This document shows, in pieces, positions 13,774 to 21,405 of a stretch of 22,489 bases of DNA. The stretch's first letter is position 1; each line of letters starts with the position of its first letter. Below the pieces are notes generated by a model. It saw only the letters and a list, made by a program, of their open reading frames with translations, searched no databases and was not told where the DNA came from. The stretch spans positions 1-22,489 of the forward strand of contig JBDHTL010000050.1 of the NCBI GenBank assembly GCA_039808645.1, written 5' to 3'. Position numbers and translations under genes: made by a program. Source of the DNA: JAJXWB01 sp039808645 (GTDB lineage: Bacteria > Pseudomonadota > Alphaproteobacteria > Rhizobiales > Beijerinckiaceae).

Positions 13774-14630
13774 CAGTCGCGCAGCAGTTCGTTGATGCCG
13801 GTCTTGGAGCGCGTCTGCGCGTCGACCGTCTTGACGATGACGGCGCAATAGGTCGACGGGCCCCAGTTCTCGCCCGGCAGCGGCTTGCCCGGCACGTTGC
13901 CGGAGACCACCACGGAATAGGGCGGCACGTAGCCGATGTGGGTCTTGCCGGTGGCGCGGTCGATGACCTTGGTGGATGCGCCGATATAGACGCCCATGGC
14001 GAGGACCGCGCCCTGCCCGATCACGACGCCCTCGACGACCTCTGAGCGCGCGCCGATGAAGCAATCGTCCTCAATGATGGTCGGGCCGGCCTGCAGCGGC
14101 TCCAGCACGCCGCCGATGCCGACGCCGCCCGATAGATGCACGTTCCTGCCGATTTGCGCGCAGGAGCCGACCGTCGCCCAGGTGTCGACCATCGTGCCGG
14201 CGTCGACATAGGCGCCAAGGTTGACGAAGGACGGCATCAGGACGACGCCCGGCGCGACATAGGCCGAGCGGCGCACGATGGCGCCGGGCACCGAGCGGAA
14301 GCCGGCGGCGGCATGTTCGGCGGCCGACCAGCCCTCGAACTTGGAGGGCACCTTGTCCCACCAGCTCGCCCCGCCTGGCCCGCCGGAAATGGTCGTCATG
14401 TCGTTGAGGCGGAAGGACAGCAGGACCGCCTTCTTCAGCCATTGGTTGACCGTCCAGGCCTCCTTGCCGGACTTGGCCGGATCGCGCTCGGCGACGCGGA
14501 GCTTGCCGGCGTCCAGCAATGCGAGCGCCTTCTCCACGGCGTCGCGCACGTCGCCGTGCGTGGCGGGGCTCACGTTGGCGCGGTCCTCGAAGGCGGCTTC
14601 GATGATGCGTTGGAGGTCGGCGTGGGACAT
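13773..14630 (-). CDS. dapD: 2,3,4,5-tetrahydropyridine-2,6-dicarboxylate N-succinyltransferase
   Basis: 285-aa cytoplasmic enzyme transferring succinyl from succinyl-CoA to tetrahydrodipicolinate, the committed step of the succinylase DAP/lysine branch. The N-terminal helical domain holds ESW-type VNQWLKKAVLLSFRLND. A left-handed beta-helix of hexapeptide repeats follows (APGVVLMPSFVNLGAYVDAG, TMVDTWATVGSCAQIGRNVH, then LSGGVGIGGVLEPLQAGPTI with DDCFIGARSEVVEGVVIG). The C-terminus reads GNVPGKPLPGENWGPSTYCA, KTVDAQTRSKTGINELLRD. The ATG at 14630 follows GAGAAG; an upstream in-frame extension to 14822 has no family support. A TTGACA (14701-14696, minus strand) could be its -35 box, but I see no convincing -10. 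Confidence 0.97.
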   Translation of the reverse strand: MSHADLQRIIEAAFEDRANVSPATHGDVRDAVEKALALLDAGKLRVAERDPAKSGKEAWTVNQWLKKAVLLSFRLNDMTTISGGPGGASWWDKVPSKFEGWSAAEHAAAGFRSVPGAIVRRSAYVAPGVVLMPSFVNLGAYVDAGTMVDTWATVGSCAQIGRNVHLSGGVGIGGVLEPLQAGPTIIEDDCFIGARSEVVEGVVIGQGAVLAMGVYIGASTKVIDRATGKTHIGYVPPYSVVVSGNVPGKPLPGENWGPSTYCAVIVKTVDAQTRSKTGINELLRD

Positions 14631-14720
14631 GATCTTCTCGCTCTGCGGTCTTGGGCGGGTTCGGGCGGCGGAGGTTTGGGCGGTCGGCCCGCCGCTGTCA
14701 ATGGCAAGCCGCCGGCCGGT

Positions 14721-14749
14721 TTGGCGGAAGCTCCGCGCGGGACTATGCT
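14721..14749 (+). promoter_or_regulatory. Candidate sigma-70 promoter for the small exported protein gene
   Basis: TTGGCG (14721-14726), a 17-bp spacer, and TATGCT (14744-14749) predict a start near 14756 and a ~21-nt leader before the ATG at 14777, with TCTGGGGA as possible ribosome site. It matches the pncB promoter in both boxes and spacing. Confidence 0.45.
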
Positions 14750-14776
14750 CGGCGCGCAATCTCTGGGGATTCGGCC

Positions 14777-15115
14777 ATGTTTCGTGTGTTTCTGGCGGGT
14801 GTCGCGCTGACCGCCCTCGCATCCGGCGCTGTCGCGGCGACTCCGACGAAAGCCAAGAAGCCGAAGCCGCCTGCCGCGGTCGAGATCGTCAACCAGCGCT
14901 CCGTCAGTCTGGAAGCCTTCACGATCGCCGCCGCCGACAAGCCGGACAAGCCGCTCGCCAAGATCGCCAAGCCGATCGCCGGCGGGTCGAAAGCGAAGCT
15001 GCCGATCGCCAGGGCCAAGGGCTGCGCCTTCGTCGCGACCTGGAAGTTCGACGACGCCGGCGATCAGGCGGAAGTCGATCTCTGCAACGATCCAAAGGTC
15101 GTGCTCACGGATTGA
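14777..15115 (+). CDS. Small exported protein of unknown function
   Basis: 112-aa protein with a signal peptide (MFRVFLAGVALTALASGAVA, cleavage near residue 20-21). A Lys/Pro-rich linker (TPTKAKKPKPPAAVE) follows, then a compact domain with IVNQRSVSLEAFTIAAA, a Gly/Lys turn, and two cysteines (KGCAFVATWKFDD and VDLCNDPKVVL) that may form a disulfide in the periplasm. I do not recognise a family. It resembles small alphaproteobacterial envelope proteins, but that is an impression. A good promoter match and sensible leader support it as a real gene. It is divergent from dapD and ends 26 nt before the PaaI-like gene's ATG, which may be co-transcribed. Confidence 0.72.
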   Translation: MFRVFLAGVALTALASGAVAATPTKAKKPKPPAAVEIVNQRSVSLEAFTIAAADKPDKPLAKIAKPIAGGSKAKLPIARAKGCAFVATWKFDDAGDQAEVDLCNDPKVVLTD

Positions 15116-15141
15116 CCTGGCTCGCCCTCTCGGGATCGTCG

Positions 15142-15558
15142 ATGCAAGCCCCCGTTCCGATCGGGTTCGAACGTCACTTCCGACGCTCGCCGCTGACCGA
15201 GCCGTGGGAGCCGATCTATTCGCGCCGGACCGACAAGGCCGTCATCATCGGCTTGCGCGCCGCCGAGCCGCACCTCAATTCGCGCGGCCTCGTCCACGGC
15301 GGCCTGCTGACGACGCTGGCGGACAACGCCATGGGCCTGTCCTGCGCGCTCCACATCGACAGCGCGCCGCGTCTGCTGACGGCAAACCTGACCGTCGATT
15401 TCCTAAATGTCGCCGAAAAGGGGCAATGGATCGAGATCGACACGACCTTCGTGAAACCCGGCCGCGTCATGTGTTTCGCGCAGGCGTTCATCACCGCCGA
15501 CGGAGCGATTTGCGCCCGCGCTAACGCCGTTTTTCGCGTCGTCGCGCCGCGCGTGTGA
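15142..15558 (+). CDS. PaaI-family hot-dog thioesterase
   Basis: 138-aa hot-dog protein. The active-site segment LNSRGLVHGGLLTTLADNAM has the HGG and the acidic residue on the central helix typical of the PaaI/YdiI thioesterases. VDFLNVAEKGQWIEIDTTFV and GRVMCFAQAFITADGAICAR are the paired strands. It probably hydrolyses a cytoplasmic acyl-CoA; the substrate is unknown. The ATG at 15142 has a weak ribosome site. An in-frame TTG at 15112 overlaps the upstream stop (TTGA) and would add ten residues, an arrangement also seen for the ABC permease at 18101. It ends 15 bp from the convergent ATPase gene. Confidence 0.87.
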   Translation: MQAPVPIGFERHFRRSPLTEPWEPIYSRRTDKAVIIGLRAAEPHLNSRGLVHGGLLTTLADNAMGLSCALHIDSAPRLLTANLTVDFLNVAEKGQWIEIDTTFVKPGRVMCFAQAFITADGAICARANAVFRVVAPRV

Positions 15559-15573
15559 CGACCTTCCGGCCGG

Positions 15574-17187
15574 TCAGGCCGTAATCCTCACCCCGATATG
15601 CTTGCCGGGCGCGGCGGCGAACAGCGCCTGCGTGTAGGGATGTTTCGGGGCTGCGAAGATTTCCTTGGTCACGCCCTGCTCCACGACGGCGCCCTTCTGC
15701 ATGACCACGATGCGGTCGCAGATCTGCGCGGCCACGCGCAGGTCGTGCGTGATGAACAGCAGCGCCAGCGCGAATTTCTCGCGCACTTCGTCGAAGAGCT
15801 TGAGCACCTGCGCCTGCACCGACACGTCGAGCGCGGACACCGCCTCGTCGGCGATCAGCACTTCGGGCTGCGGCATGAGAGCGCGCGCGATGCAGACGCG
15901 CTGGCGCTGGCCGCCGGAAAACTGGTGCGGGAAGCGGTCGAGCGACTGGCGCGGCAAATGAACGAGATCGAGCAGGTCGCCGGCGCGGCTCAGCGCTTCG
16001 GCCTGCGACATGCCGAAATTGACGGGCGCCTCGATCATGCTCTGCGCCACCGTGCGGCGCGGGTTGAGCGAGCGATACGGGTCCTGGAACACGATCTGCA
16101 TGCGCTTGCGATGATCGCGCAGGGCCCGCTCGGGCAGTTTCGCGTAGTCGGCGCCGTCGATGGCGATCTCGCCGGCGGTCGGGTCGATCAGCCGCGCCAC
16201 GCAGCGCGCGACCGTCGACTTGCCGGAGCCGGATTCGCCGACGATGCCGACCGTCTCGCCGCGGCGAACCTCGATCGAGACGTCCTTCACAGCCTCCACC
16301 ACGCGCTTCTTCTGGAACAGGCCGCCAGACGAATAGACCTTGCGCAGGCCCCGGGTATTGAGAACGACCGGCGCGCCGACGAGCGGCTTGCGGTCGGCCG
16401 GCGTCAGCGAGGGCACCGCGCCGATCAGCATCTGCGTGTAGGCGTGCTGCGGACGGTTGAGCACGTCGTCGGCCAGACCCTGCTCGACCACCTTGCCCTT
16501 CTGCATGACGACGACGCGATGCGCGATTTCCGCGACGACCCCGAAATCGTGGGTGATGAACAAGACGCCCGTGCCTTTTCGCGCGCGCAATTCCGCGATC
16601 AGCTTCAGAATCTGCGCCTGCGTCGTCACGTCGAGCGCGGTCGTCGGCTCGTCTGCGATCAGCAGCGCGGGATCGAGCGCGAGCGCGCCGGCGATCATCG
16701 CGCGCTGGCGCTGCCCGCCCGACAATTGATGCGGATAGGCGCGCACGATCTGGTCGGGGTCGGGCAGGTTCACCTGGCCGATCGTCTCCAGCACGCGGGC
16801 GCGGCGCTCGGCCTGGCTCATCTGCGTGTGGACCTTCAGCACTTCCTCGATCTGGCCGCCGATGGTCTTGACCGGGTTGAGCGCGGTCATCGGCTCCTGG
16901 AAGATCATCGCCATGCGCGAACCGCGCAATTCGCGGTAGCGTCTCTCGGAGACGCCCATCAGTTCCTCGCCCTCGAGCTTGATCGAGCCGGCGGTCGGCT
17001 TCACCTCGCGCGGCAGGAGGCCCATGACGGTGAAGGACGAGACCGACTTGCCGGAGCCGGATTCGCCAACGACGCAGACGATCTCGCCCGGCGCGACGGA
17101 GAAGGAGACATCTTCCACGGCATAGGGCCGGTCGGAGCCGGGCGGCAGCGCGACGGTGAGACGATCGACGACGAGAATGTCGCTCAT
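15574..17187 (-). CDS. Fused double ATPase of peptide/nickel-type ABC importer (DppDF/GsiA-like)
   Basis: 537-aa cytoplasmic protein with two complete ABC domains. Domain 1 has Walker A GESGSGKS (41-48), signature LSGGQ (155-159) and Walker B LLIADEP (175-181). Domain 2 has Walker A GESGSGKST (317-325), signature FSGGQ (423-427) and Walker B LIADE (444-448). Both halves carry FQEPM-ALNP or FQDPYRSLNP, the Q-loop form of oligopeptide/dipeptide ATPases, and end with the family's HPYTQ/HAYTQ tail. A single gene therefore replaces the usual dppD and dppF. The ATG at 17187 overlaps the permease stop (ATGA). Energises import through the two permeases upstream in the operon. Confidence 0.95.
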   Translation of the reverse strand: MSDILVVDRLTVALPPGSDRPYAVEDVSFSVAPGEIVCVVGESGSGKSVSSFTVMGLLPREVKPTAGSIKLEGEELMGVSERRYRELRGSRMAMIFQEPMTALNPVKTIGGQIEEVLKVHTQMSQAERRARVLETIGQVNLPDPDQIVRAYPHQLSGGQRQRAMIAGALALDPALLIADEPTTALDVTTQAQILKLIAELRARKGTGVLFITHDFGVVAEIAHRVVVMQKGKVVEQGLADDVLNRPQHAYTQMLIGAVPSLTPADRKPLVGAPVVLNTRGLRKVYSSGGLFQKKRVVEAVKDVSIEVRRGETVGIVGESGSGKSTVARCVARLIDPTAGEIAIDGADYAKLPERALRDHRKRMQIVFQDPYRSLNPRRTVAQSMIEAPVNFGMSQAEALSRAGDLLDLVHLPRQSLDRFPHQFSGGQRQRVCIARALMPQPEVLIADEAVSALDVSVQAQVLKLFDEVREKFALALLFITHDLRVAAQICDRIVVMQKGAVVEQGVTKEIFAAPKHPYTQALFAAAPGKHIGVRITA

Positions 17188-18101
17188 CACACCCTCTTGC
17201 GCAGTTTGGGGTCGAGGCGGTCGCGCAACGCGTCGCCGAGGATGTTGACGCACAGGACCGTCACGGCGATGCAGATGCCGGGATAGAGCATGTTGTGCGG
17301 GAATATCCGGAAATACTGGCGACCCGCCGACATGATGTTGCCCCAGCTCGGCACTTCCGGCGGAATGCCGACGCCGAGGAAGGACAGGATGGATTCGACG
17401 AGGATCGCGGAGGCGGCGACGAAGGTCGCCTGCACGATCAGCGGCGCGATGCAATTCGGCAGGACGTGACGGAAAAGCAGGATCGGCGTCGGAGTTCCCG
17501 CCGTCACCGCCGCCTCGACGTAGGGCTCCTCGCGGATCGACAGCACGATCGAGCGCACGAGACGGACGACGCGCGGAATCTCGGGAATGGCGATGGCGAC
17601 GATAACCGCCACGAGGCCGGCGCGCGACAGCGATACGAGCGCGATGGCGAGCAGGATCGGCGGGATCGCCATCAGCCCGTCCATGATGCGCATGATGAGC
17701 CCGTCCGACCAGCGCACGTAGCCGGCGACCATGCCGATCGCGAGACCGAAGGCGGTGGCGACGATGGCGACCAGCGCGCCGATGATCAGCGAGACGCGGG
17801 CGCCGTAGACGACGCGGCTGTAGATGTCGCGGCCGAGATTGTCGGTGCCCATGTGAAACGTGTAGGGCGCCTTGGCGCCGTCCGGAAGCGTGATCTGGCC
17901 CACGAAGCCCGGCAGCTTGTTGCGCTGGGTCGGATCGAGCAGCGCCGGATCGATCGTGCCGAGCCACGGCGCGAGAATTGCGATCAGCGCCAATATGCCG
18001 AGGATGATCGCGGGAATGACGATCGCCGGTTCGCGCGCCGCAGGGGGCAGGCGGAGCTTCGCGAGCGCGCCAAACGTCTGGGTCTGCGCGCGATCGCTCA
18101 A
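17187..18101 (-). CDS. Peptide/nickel-type ABC importer permease 2 (DppC-like)
   Basis: 304-aa inner-membrane subunit. It has the N-terminal DppC-type hydrophobic segment IVIPAIILGILALIAILAPW, the periplasmic loop with HMGTDNLGRDIYSRVVYGAR, about five further membrane segments, and the ATPase-coupling EAA loop near EEPYVEAAVTAGTPTPILLF. It ends GNIMSAGRQYFR... to RLDPKLRKRV, typical of the family. The start is TTG at 18101: it overlaps the preceding permease's TGA (TTGA), has GAGGA about 10 nt upstream, and no ATG is available at the right place. Partner of the DppB-like subunit and of the double ATPase. Confidence 0.93.
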   Translation of the reverse strand: MSDRAQTQTFGALAKLRLPPAAREPAIVIPAIILGILALIAILAPWLGTIDPALLDPTQRNKLPGFVGQITLPDGAKAPYTFHMGTDNLGRDIYSRVVYGARVSLIIGALVAIVATAFGLAIGMVAGYVRWSDGLIMRIMDGLMAIPPILLAIALVSLSRAGLVAVIVAIAIPEIPRVVRLVRSIVLSIREEPYVEAAVTAGTPTPILLFRHVLPNCIAPLIVQATFVAASAILVESILSFLGVGIPPEVPSWGNIMSAGRQYFRIFPHNMLYPGICIAVTVLCVNILGDALRDRLDPKLRKRV

Positions 18102-19039
18102 TAGCGAATCCTCGGATCGAGCAAGGTGTAGGAGACGTCGATGATCAGGTTGATCATGACGTAGACGAACGAGAAGAGAAGGATGATCGCCTGGATCGTC
18201 GGGTAGTCGCGCGCGAGCACGGCGTCGACGGTCAGGCGGCCGATGCCCGGAATGGCGAAGACGGATTCGGTGACGACGACGCCGCCGATCAGCAGGGCGA
18301 CGCCGAGACCGATCACGGTGACGATCGGCACGGCGGCATTGGGCAGGGCGTGGCGCGTCAGCACCTGGAGCGGCGTCAGACCGCGCGAATAGGCGGTGCG
18401 GATGTAATCTTCGCCGAGCACTTCGAGCAGGCTCGTGCGGGTCATGCGCGCGATCAGTGCGATATAGATCACCGCGAGCGTGAGGGACGGGAGCACGAGC
18501 GAGCGCACCCACGGCTCGATCCCGTTGGCGATGCGACTGTAGCCCTGCACGGGCAGCCATTGCAGCTTGATCGCGAAGATATAGATCAGCGCGTAGCCGA
18601 TGACGAAGGCCGGCACGGAAAAGCCCATTACCGAGAAGCCCATGACGAGCCGGTCGAGCAGGCTGCCGCGCCGCATGGCGGCGAAGACGCCGAGCGGCAC
18701 GGCGACCGACACGGCGATGACCAGCGTGAAGGCCGCAAGCGCCAGCGTCGGCTCGATGCGATCGGCGATGAGGCTGGTCACCGTCTTCTTGAAGAAGAAG
18801 CTCTCGCCGAGATCGCCCGACAGGATGGACTTCAGCCAGACGAAGAGCTGCACGAATATGGGTTTGTCGAGGCCGAGCTGCTGGCGGATCATCTCCACCT
18901 GCTGGGCGTCGGCATTGTCGCCGGCGATGATCGCCGCGGGATCGGACGGCGTCAGGCGCAGCATGAGAAATACGATCAGGGCGACGATGAACATCACCGG
19001 GATCGTCGAGACGAGGCGCCTGAGGATGTAACCGAACAT
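18098..19039 (-). CDS. Peptide/nickel-type ABC importer permease 1 (DppB-like)
   Basis: 313-aa inner-membrane subunit. It begins MFGYILRRLVSTIPVMFIVA, the standard DppB/OppB N-terminus, with LRLTPSDPAAIIAGDNA in the periplasmic loop, further membrane segments, and the coupling loop GEDYIRTAYSRGLTPLQVL (EAA-like). It ends with ESVFAIPGIGRLTVDAVLAR and DVSYTLLDPRIRY, both diagnostic. The ATG at 19039 has only a weak ribosome site and lies 20 nt downstream of a strong hairpin, so translation or mRNA stability may be controlled there. The stop overlaps the TTG of the second permease. Confidence 0.95.
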   Translation of the reverse strand: MFGYILRRLVSTIPVMFIVALIVFLMLRLTPSDPAAIIAGDNADAQQVEMIRQQLGLDKPIFVQLFVWLKSILSGDLGESFFFKKTVTSLIADRIEPTLALAAFTLVIAVSVAVPLGVFAAMRRGSLLDRLVMGFSVMGFSVPAFVIGYALIYIFAIKLQWLPVQGYSRIANGIEPWVRSLVLPSLTLAVIYIALIARMTRTSLLEVLGEDYIRTAYSRGLTPLQVLTRHALPNAAVPIVTVIGLGVALLIGGVVVTESVFAIPGIGRLTVDAVLARDYPTIQAIILLFSFVYVMINLIIDVSYTLLDPRIRY

Positions 19040-19059
19040 GAAGCCGCCGGGTCGGGGGA

Positions 19060-19123
19060 GCTGCGCGGCCCCATAGCCGCGCAGCCTGTCTCTGGAACGC
19101 CGGCGGCCCGGAGGCCGCGCAGC
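19060..19123 (-). promoter_or_regulatory. Intercistronic hairpin region with two competing stems
   Basis: GCTGCGCGGC (19060-19069) and GCCGCGCAGC (19076-19085) form a perfect 10-bp stem with a 6-nt loop. A second exact copy, GCCGCGCAGC at 19114-19123, could pair with the same left arm. A further small stem, GCGGCC/GGCCGC (19103-19118), overlaps it. The structure occupies most of the 95-bp gap between the binding-protein gene and the first permease. In such operons a stem-loop here commonly protects the binding-protein mRNA and lowers permease expression; that role is inferred. Confidence 0.55.
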
Positions 19124-19134
19124 GTATTGGCCGG

Positions 19135-20718
19135 CTACTTCTTGGTGATGTTCCAGAACACCGGCGCGGCGGCGTCGATCACGCCGTCGATGTTCTTGCG
19201 CATGGCGACCGGCACCGAATATTCGCCGAGCGGGATATGCGTGGTGTAGGCGATCGCTTCGACCTGCGCTTCCGTAGCGATCTTCTTCTGCGCCTCGAGA
19301 TCGGGCGCCTTCATGAAGTCGTTGCGCAGTTTCTCGAGCTTCTCGTCGCAGGGCCAGCCGAACAGGGCCTTGTCGCAGGCCGCGTTCATATAGGCGGTCA
19401 GCACCGGGTTCAGGATGTCCGCGGACACCCATGCCGTGTTGAAGGCGTTCCAGCCGCCGGCGTTGGCGGGGTCCTTCTTGTTGCGGCGCGCGACCAGCGT
19501 CTGCCAGTCCATCGACTGCATGTCGACCTTGAATCCCGCGCGCTCCATCAACTGCTTGGCGACGGGACCGAGGTTGGTCAGGATCGGCAGGTCGGTCGAC
19601 GCCATCAGCACGATCGGCGTGCCGTCGTAGCCGGCTTCCTTGAGAAGCTCCTGCGCCTTCTTGGCGTTGCCGGTCAGCAGCCCGTCCATGCCTGCGGTCG
19701 TCGAGAACGGCGTGCCGCAGGGGAAGTAGCTCTTGCAGACCTTGTAATATTCCGCGTTGCCGACCGTCGCCTTCAGGAAATCCTCCTGGTTGAGCGCGTA
19801 CCACAGCGCCTGCTTGATCTTCGGATTGTTCAGCGGGGGCACGAGCGAGTTCGGCCGCATGGTGAACTGGCCCGTCGCGCTCGACACGAAGGTCTTGAGG
19901 TTGGCGTCCGCCTTGATCAGCGGCAGCAGGTCGTGCGGCGGCTGCTCCATATAGTCGATCTCGCCGGCCGACAGCGCGTTGACCGCCTGCTGGGCGTCGG
20001 CGATGGCGAGCCATTCGACGCGGTCGACCTTCACCACCTTTCCGCCGGCGAAGGCGGAGGCCGGCTCGGAGCGCGGCTTGTACTTGTCGAATTTCGTGAA
20101 GACGATCTTGTCGCCCGGCTTCCATTCATCGCGCTTCAGCACGAACGGGCCGGAGCCGATGAATTCGGAAATCTGCTTGCCTGGATCGGTCTCGGCGATG
20201 CGCTTGGGCATCATGAAGGGCACGTTGGACGATGGCTTGCCGAGCGCAAACAGCAGCAGTCCGGTCGGCTCCTTCAGCTTGATGACGATCGTCTTGGCGT
20301 CGGGGGCGGAGATTTCCGAGATGAAACCCGTGAATATCTTCTGCCCCAGCGAATCCTTGGCGGACCAGCGCTTCAGCGACTGGACGCAGTCTTCAGACGT
20401 CACCGGCTGGCCGTCGTGCCACAGCAGACCGTCGCGGAGCGTCATCGTGTAGGTGAGCTTGTCGGCGGAGATGTCGACCTTGTCGACCATCTGCGGCTTG
20501 ACGTCGTTCTTCGCGTCGAGCGCGAAGAGCGTATCGTAGATCATGTAGCCGACATTTCGGGAGATGTAGGCCGTCGTCCAGATCGGATCGATGATCTTGA
20601 CGTCGGAATGCATCACCGCCTTGAGCACGGTTTCCGCCGATGCGGGCGCCGTCGCGAGCGGCGCTGCGGCGACCACGGCTCCGAGCGCCGTCGCCAGCGC
20701 GAATTTCCTGAAACGCAT
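19135..20718 (-). CDS. Family 5 extracellular solute-binding protein (peptide/nickel type)
   Basis: 527-aa periplasmic receptor of the ABC importer that follows. A signal peptide (MRFRKFALATALGAVVAAAP, then LATAPASA, cleavage near residue 28) precedes a DppA/OppA-type fold: the N-terminal lobe with LKAVMHSDVKIIDPIWTTAY and YDTLFALDAKNDVKPQMVDK, then LTYTMTLRDGLLWHDGQPVT, the family-5 signature, and IGSGPFVL. Substrates of the family include di/oligopeptides, glutathione, opines, nickel and sugars; the present one is not evident. Two close cysteine pairs (CKSYFPCG and CDKALFGWPCD) may be disulfides. The ATG follows GGGAGGGG 6 nt upstream, and a promoter-like site lies just before. First gene of the four-gene importer operon. 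Confidence 0.95.
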   Translation of the reverse strand: MRFRKFALATALGAVVAAAPLATAPASAETVLKAVMHSDVKIIDPIWTTAYISRNVGYMIYDTLFALDAKNDVKPQMVDKVDISADKLTYTMTLRDGLLWHDGQPVTSEDCVQSLKRWSAKDSLGQKIFTGFISEISAPDAKTIVIKLKEPTGLLLFALGKPSSNVPFMMPKRIAETDPGKQISEFIGSGPFVLKRDEWKPGDKIVFTKFDKYKPRSEPASAFAGGKVVKVDRVEWLAIADAQQAVNALSAGEIDYMEQPPHDLLPLIKADANLKTFVSSATGQFTMRPNSLVPPLNNPKIKQALWYALNQEDFLKATVGNAEYYKVCKSYFPCGTPFSTTAGMDGLLTGNAKKAQELLKEAGYDGTPIVLMASTDLPILTNLGPVAKQLMERAGFKVDMQSMDWQTLVARRNKKDPANAGGWNAFNTAWVSADILNPVLTAYMNAACDKALFGWPCDEKLEKLRNDFMKAPDLEAQKKIATEAQVEAIAYTTHIPLGEYSVPVAMRKNIDGVIDAAAPVFWNITKK

Positions 20719-20748
20719 GAACCCCTCCCGGTTATCGTTGTATCGGTC

Positions 20749-20778
20749 AGCCTAATCGGTATGCAGGCGACCTTTCAA
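20749..20778 (-). promoter_or_regulatory. Candidate promoter of the peptide-importer operon
   Basis: On the minus strand TTGAAA (20778-20773) and TAGGCT (20754-20749) are separated by 18 bp, giving a leader of about 24 nt before the ATG at 20718 with a strong GGGAGGGG ribosome site. No operator-like repeat stands out nearby. Confidence 0.42.
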
Positions 20779-20824
20779 GGCGAGCATCCGTTTCTTCGCA
20801 GTGCGATATTCGTGCCGCCGAAGA

Positions 20825-21145
20825 TCAGATGCCGGAACCGCCGCTTTCCATGTCCGGCGGCACCTCCGGCAGCGCGGCCGAGCGCACGGCCTCGCGCGCC
20901 CCGTCGAGCGACGTCGGCAGCGGCATCCAGCACTGCAATTCGTTGTCGTCGTAGGCGATCGTGCAGTCGCGGTCGGAATCCGTCGAGATCCAGCAATGGT
21001 AGTCGGCGCGCGGCGGTTTCGCCCAGCGCGCCACGTCGACTTCCGGCGGACCCTGTTCCGTTCCGCGCAGGGCGACGATGATGCGCGAACCGTCGCGCGG
21101 CGCCTCCGCCATCTTCATCCAGGTTCCGAAATCCGTAGTGCTCAT
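20825..21145 (-). CDS. Small DUF551-like protein
   Basis: 106-aa cytoplasmic protein of unknown function. The layout is reminiscent of DUF551-type proteins: an N-terminal W-K-MAEAPRDGSRIIVAL stretch (plan of W--ia-aPkDG--ILv), a central W (VARWAKPPRADYHCWIS), and an LQCWMPLPTSLDG ending like the WMPLP motif of that family. Such proteins are common in phages and alphaproteobacteria, but no other phage gene is present here. The ATG at 21145 has a good GAGGGACC ribosome site; longer in-frame readings run into neighbouring genes on other frames. It is upstream of, and possibly transcribed into, the peptide-importer operon, though the latter has its own promoter candidate. Confidence 0.72.
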   Translation of the reverse strand: MSTTDFGTWMKMAEAPRDGSRIIVALRGTEQGPPEVDVARWAKPPRADYHCWISTDSDRDCTIAYDDNELQCWMPLPTSLDGAREAVRSAALPEVPPDMESGGSGI

Positions 21146-21214
21146 GGCTGGTCCCTCAGGCCCCGGCAGGGCGCAGCATGGCGCTTTTCCGGGCAATGGC
21201 GTTATGATCGGGCG

Positions 21215-21403
21215 ATGGCTGCGAATCCGACCAACACTTACCAAGATCGCGCGCCGGCGGAAACGCGGATGCCGCGCGCGATGCGGCTGGCGCTGGCCGC
21301 CGCAGCGCTCGCGCTGGTCGCCGCCTGCGGCTTCCTCTGGATGCGCTACGGCGCGCAGGTGTTCCTCGACGCGGCGCTGTTCGCCTGGCGCGCGTGCTTC
21401 TGA
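21215..21403 (+). CDS. 62-aa small membrane protein of unknown function
   Basis: A polar N-terminus (MAANPTNTYQDRAPAETRMP) is followed by one hydrophobic helix (LALAAAALALVAACGFLWM) and an amphipathic end (FLDAALFAWRACF). A single-pass inner-membrane protein fits best. From the internal ATG at 21269 the start would look like a lipoprotein signal with a LVAAC lipobox, so that is an alternative. TATGAT ends 6 nt before the ATG at 21215 and there is no clear ribosome site, which would suit a leaderless mRNA. It ends 2 bp before the stop of the convergent solute-binding gene. No family recognised; reality of the gene is moderately supported. Confidence 0.5.
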   Translation: MAANPTNTYQDRAPAETRMPRAMRLALAAAALALVAACGFLWMRYGAQVFLDAALFAWRACF

Positions 21404-21405
21404 GT

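Noticed and set aside
15598..17286. 562-codon plus-strand open frame opposite the double ATPase
   Set aside because: Mirror of a gene with intact Walker and signature motifs; His/Arg/Asp-rich composition is typical of antisense frames in GC-rich DNA.
19237..21081. 614-codon plus-strand open frame opposite the family 5 receptor
   Set aside because: Antisense shadow with no start context, signal or motif.
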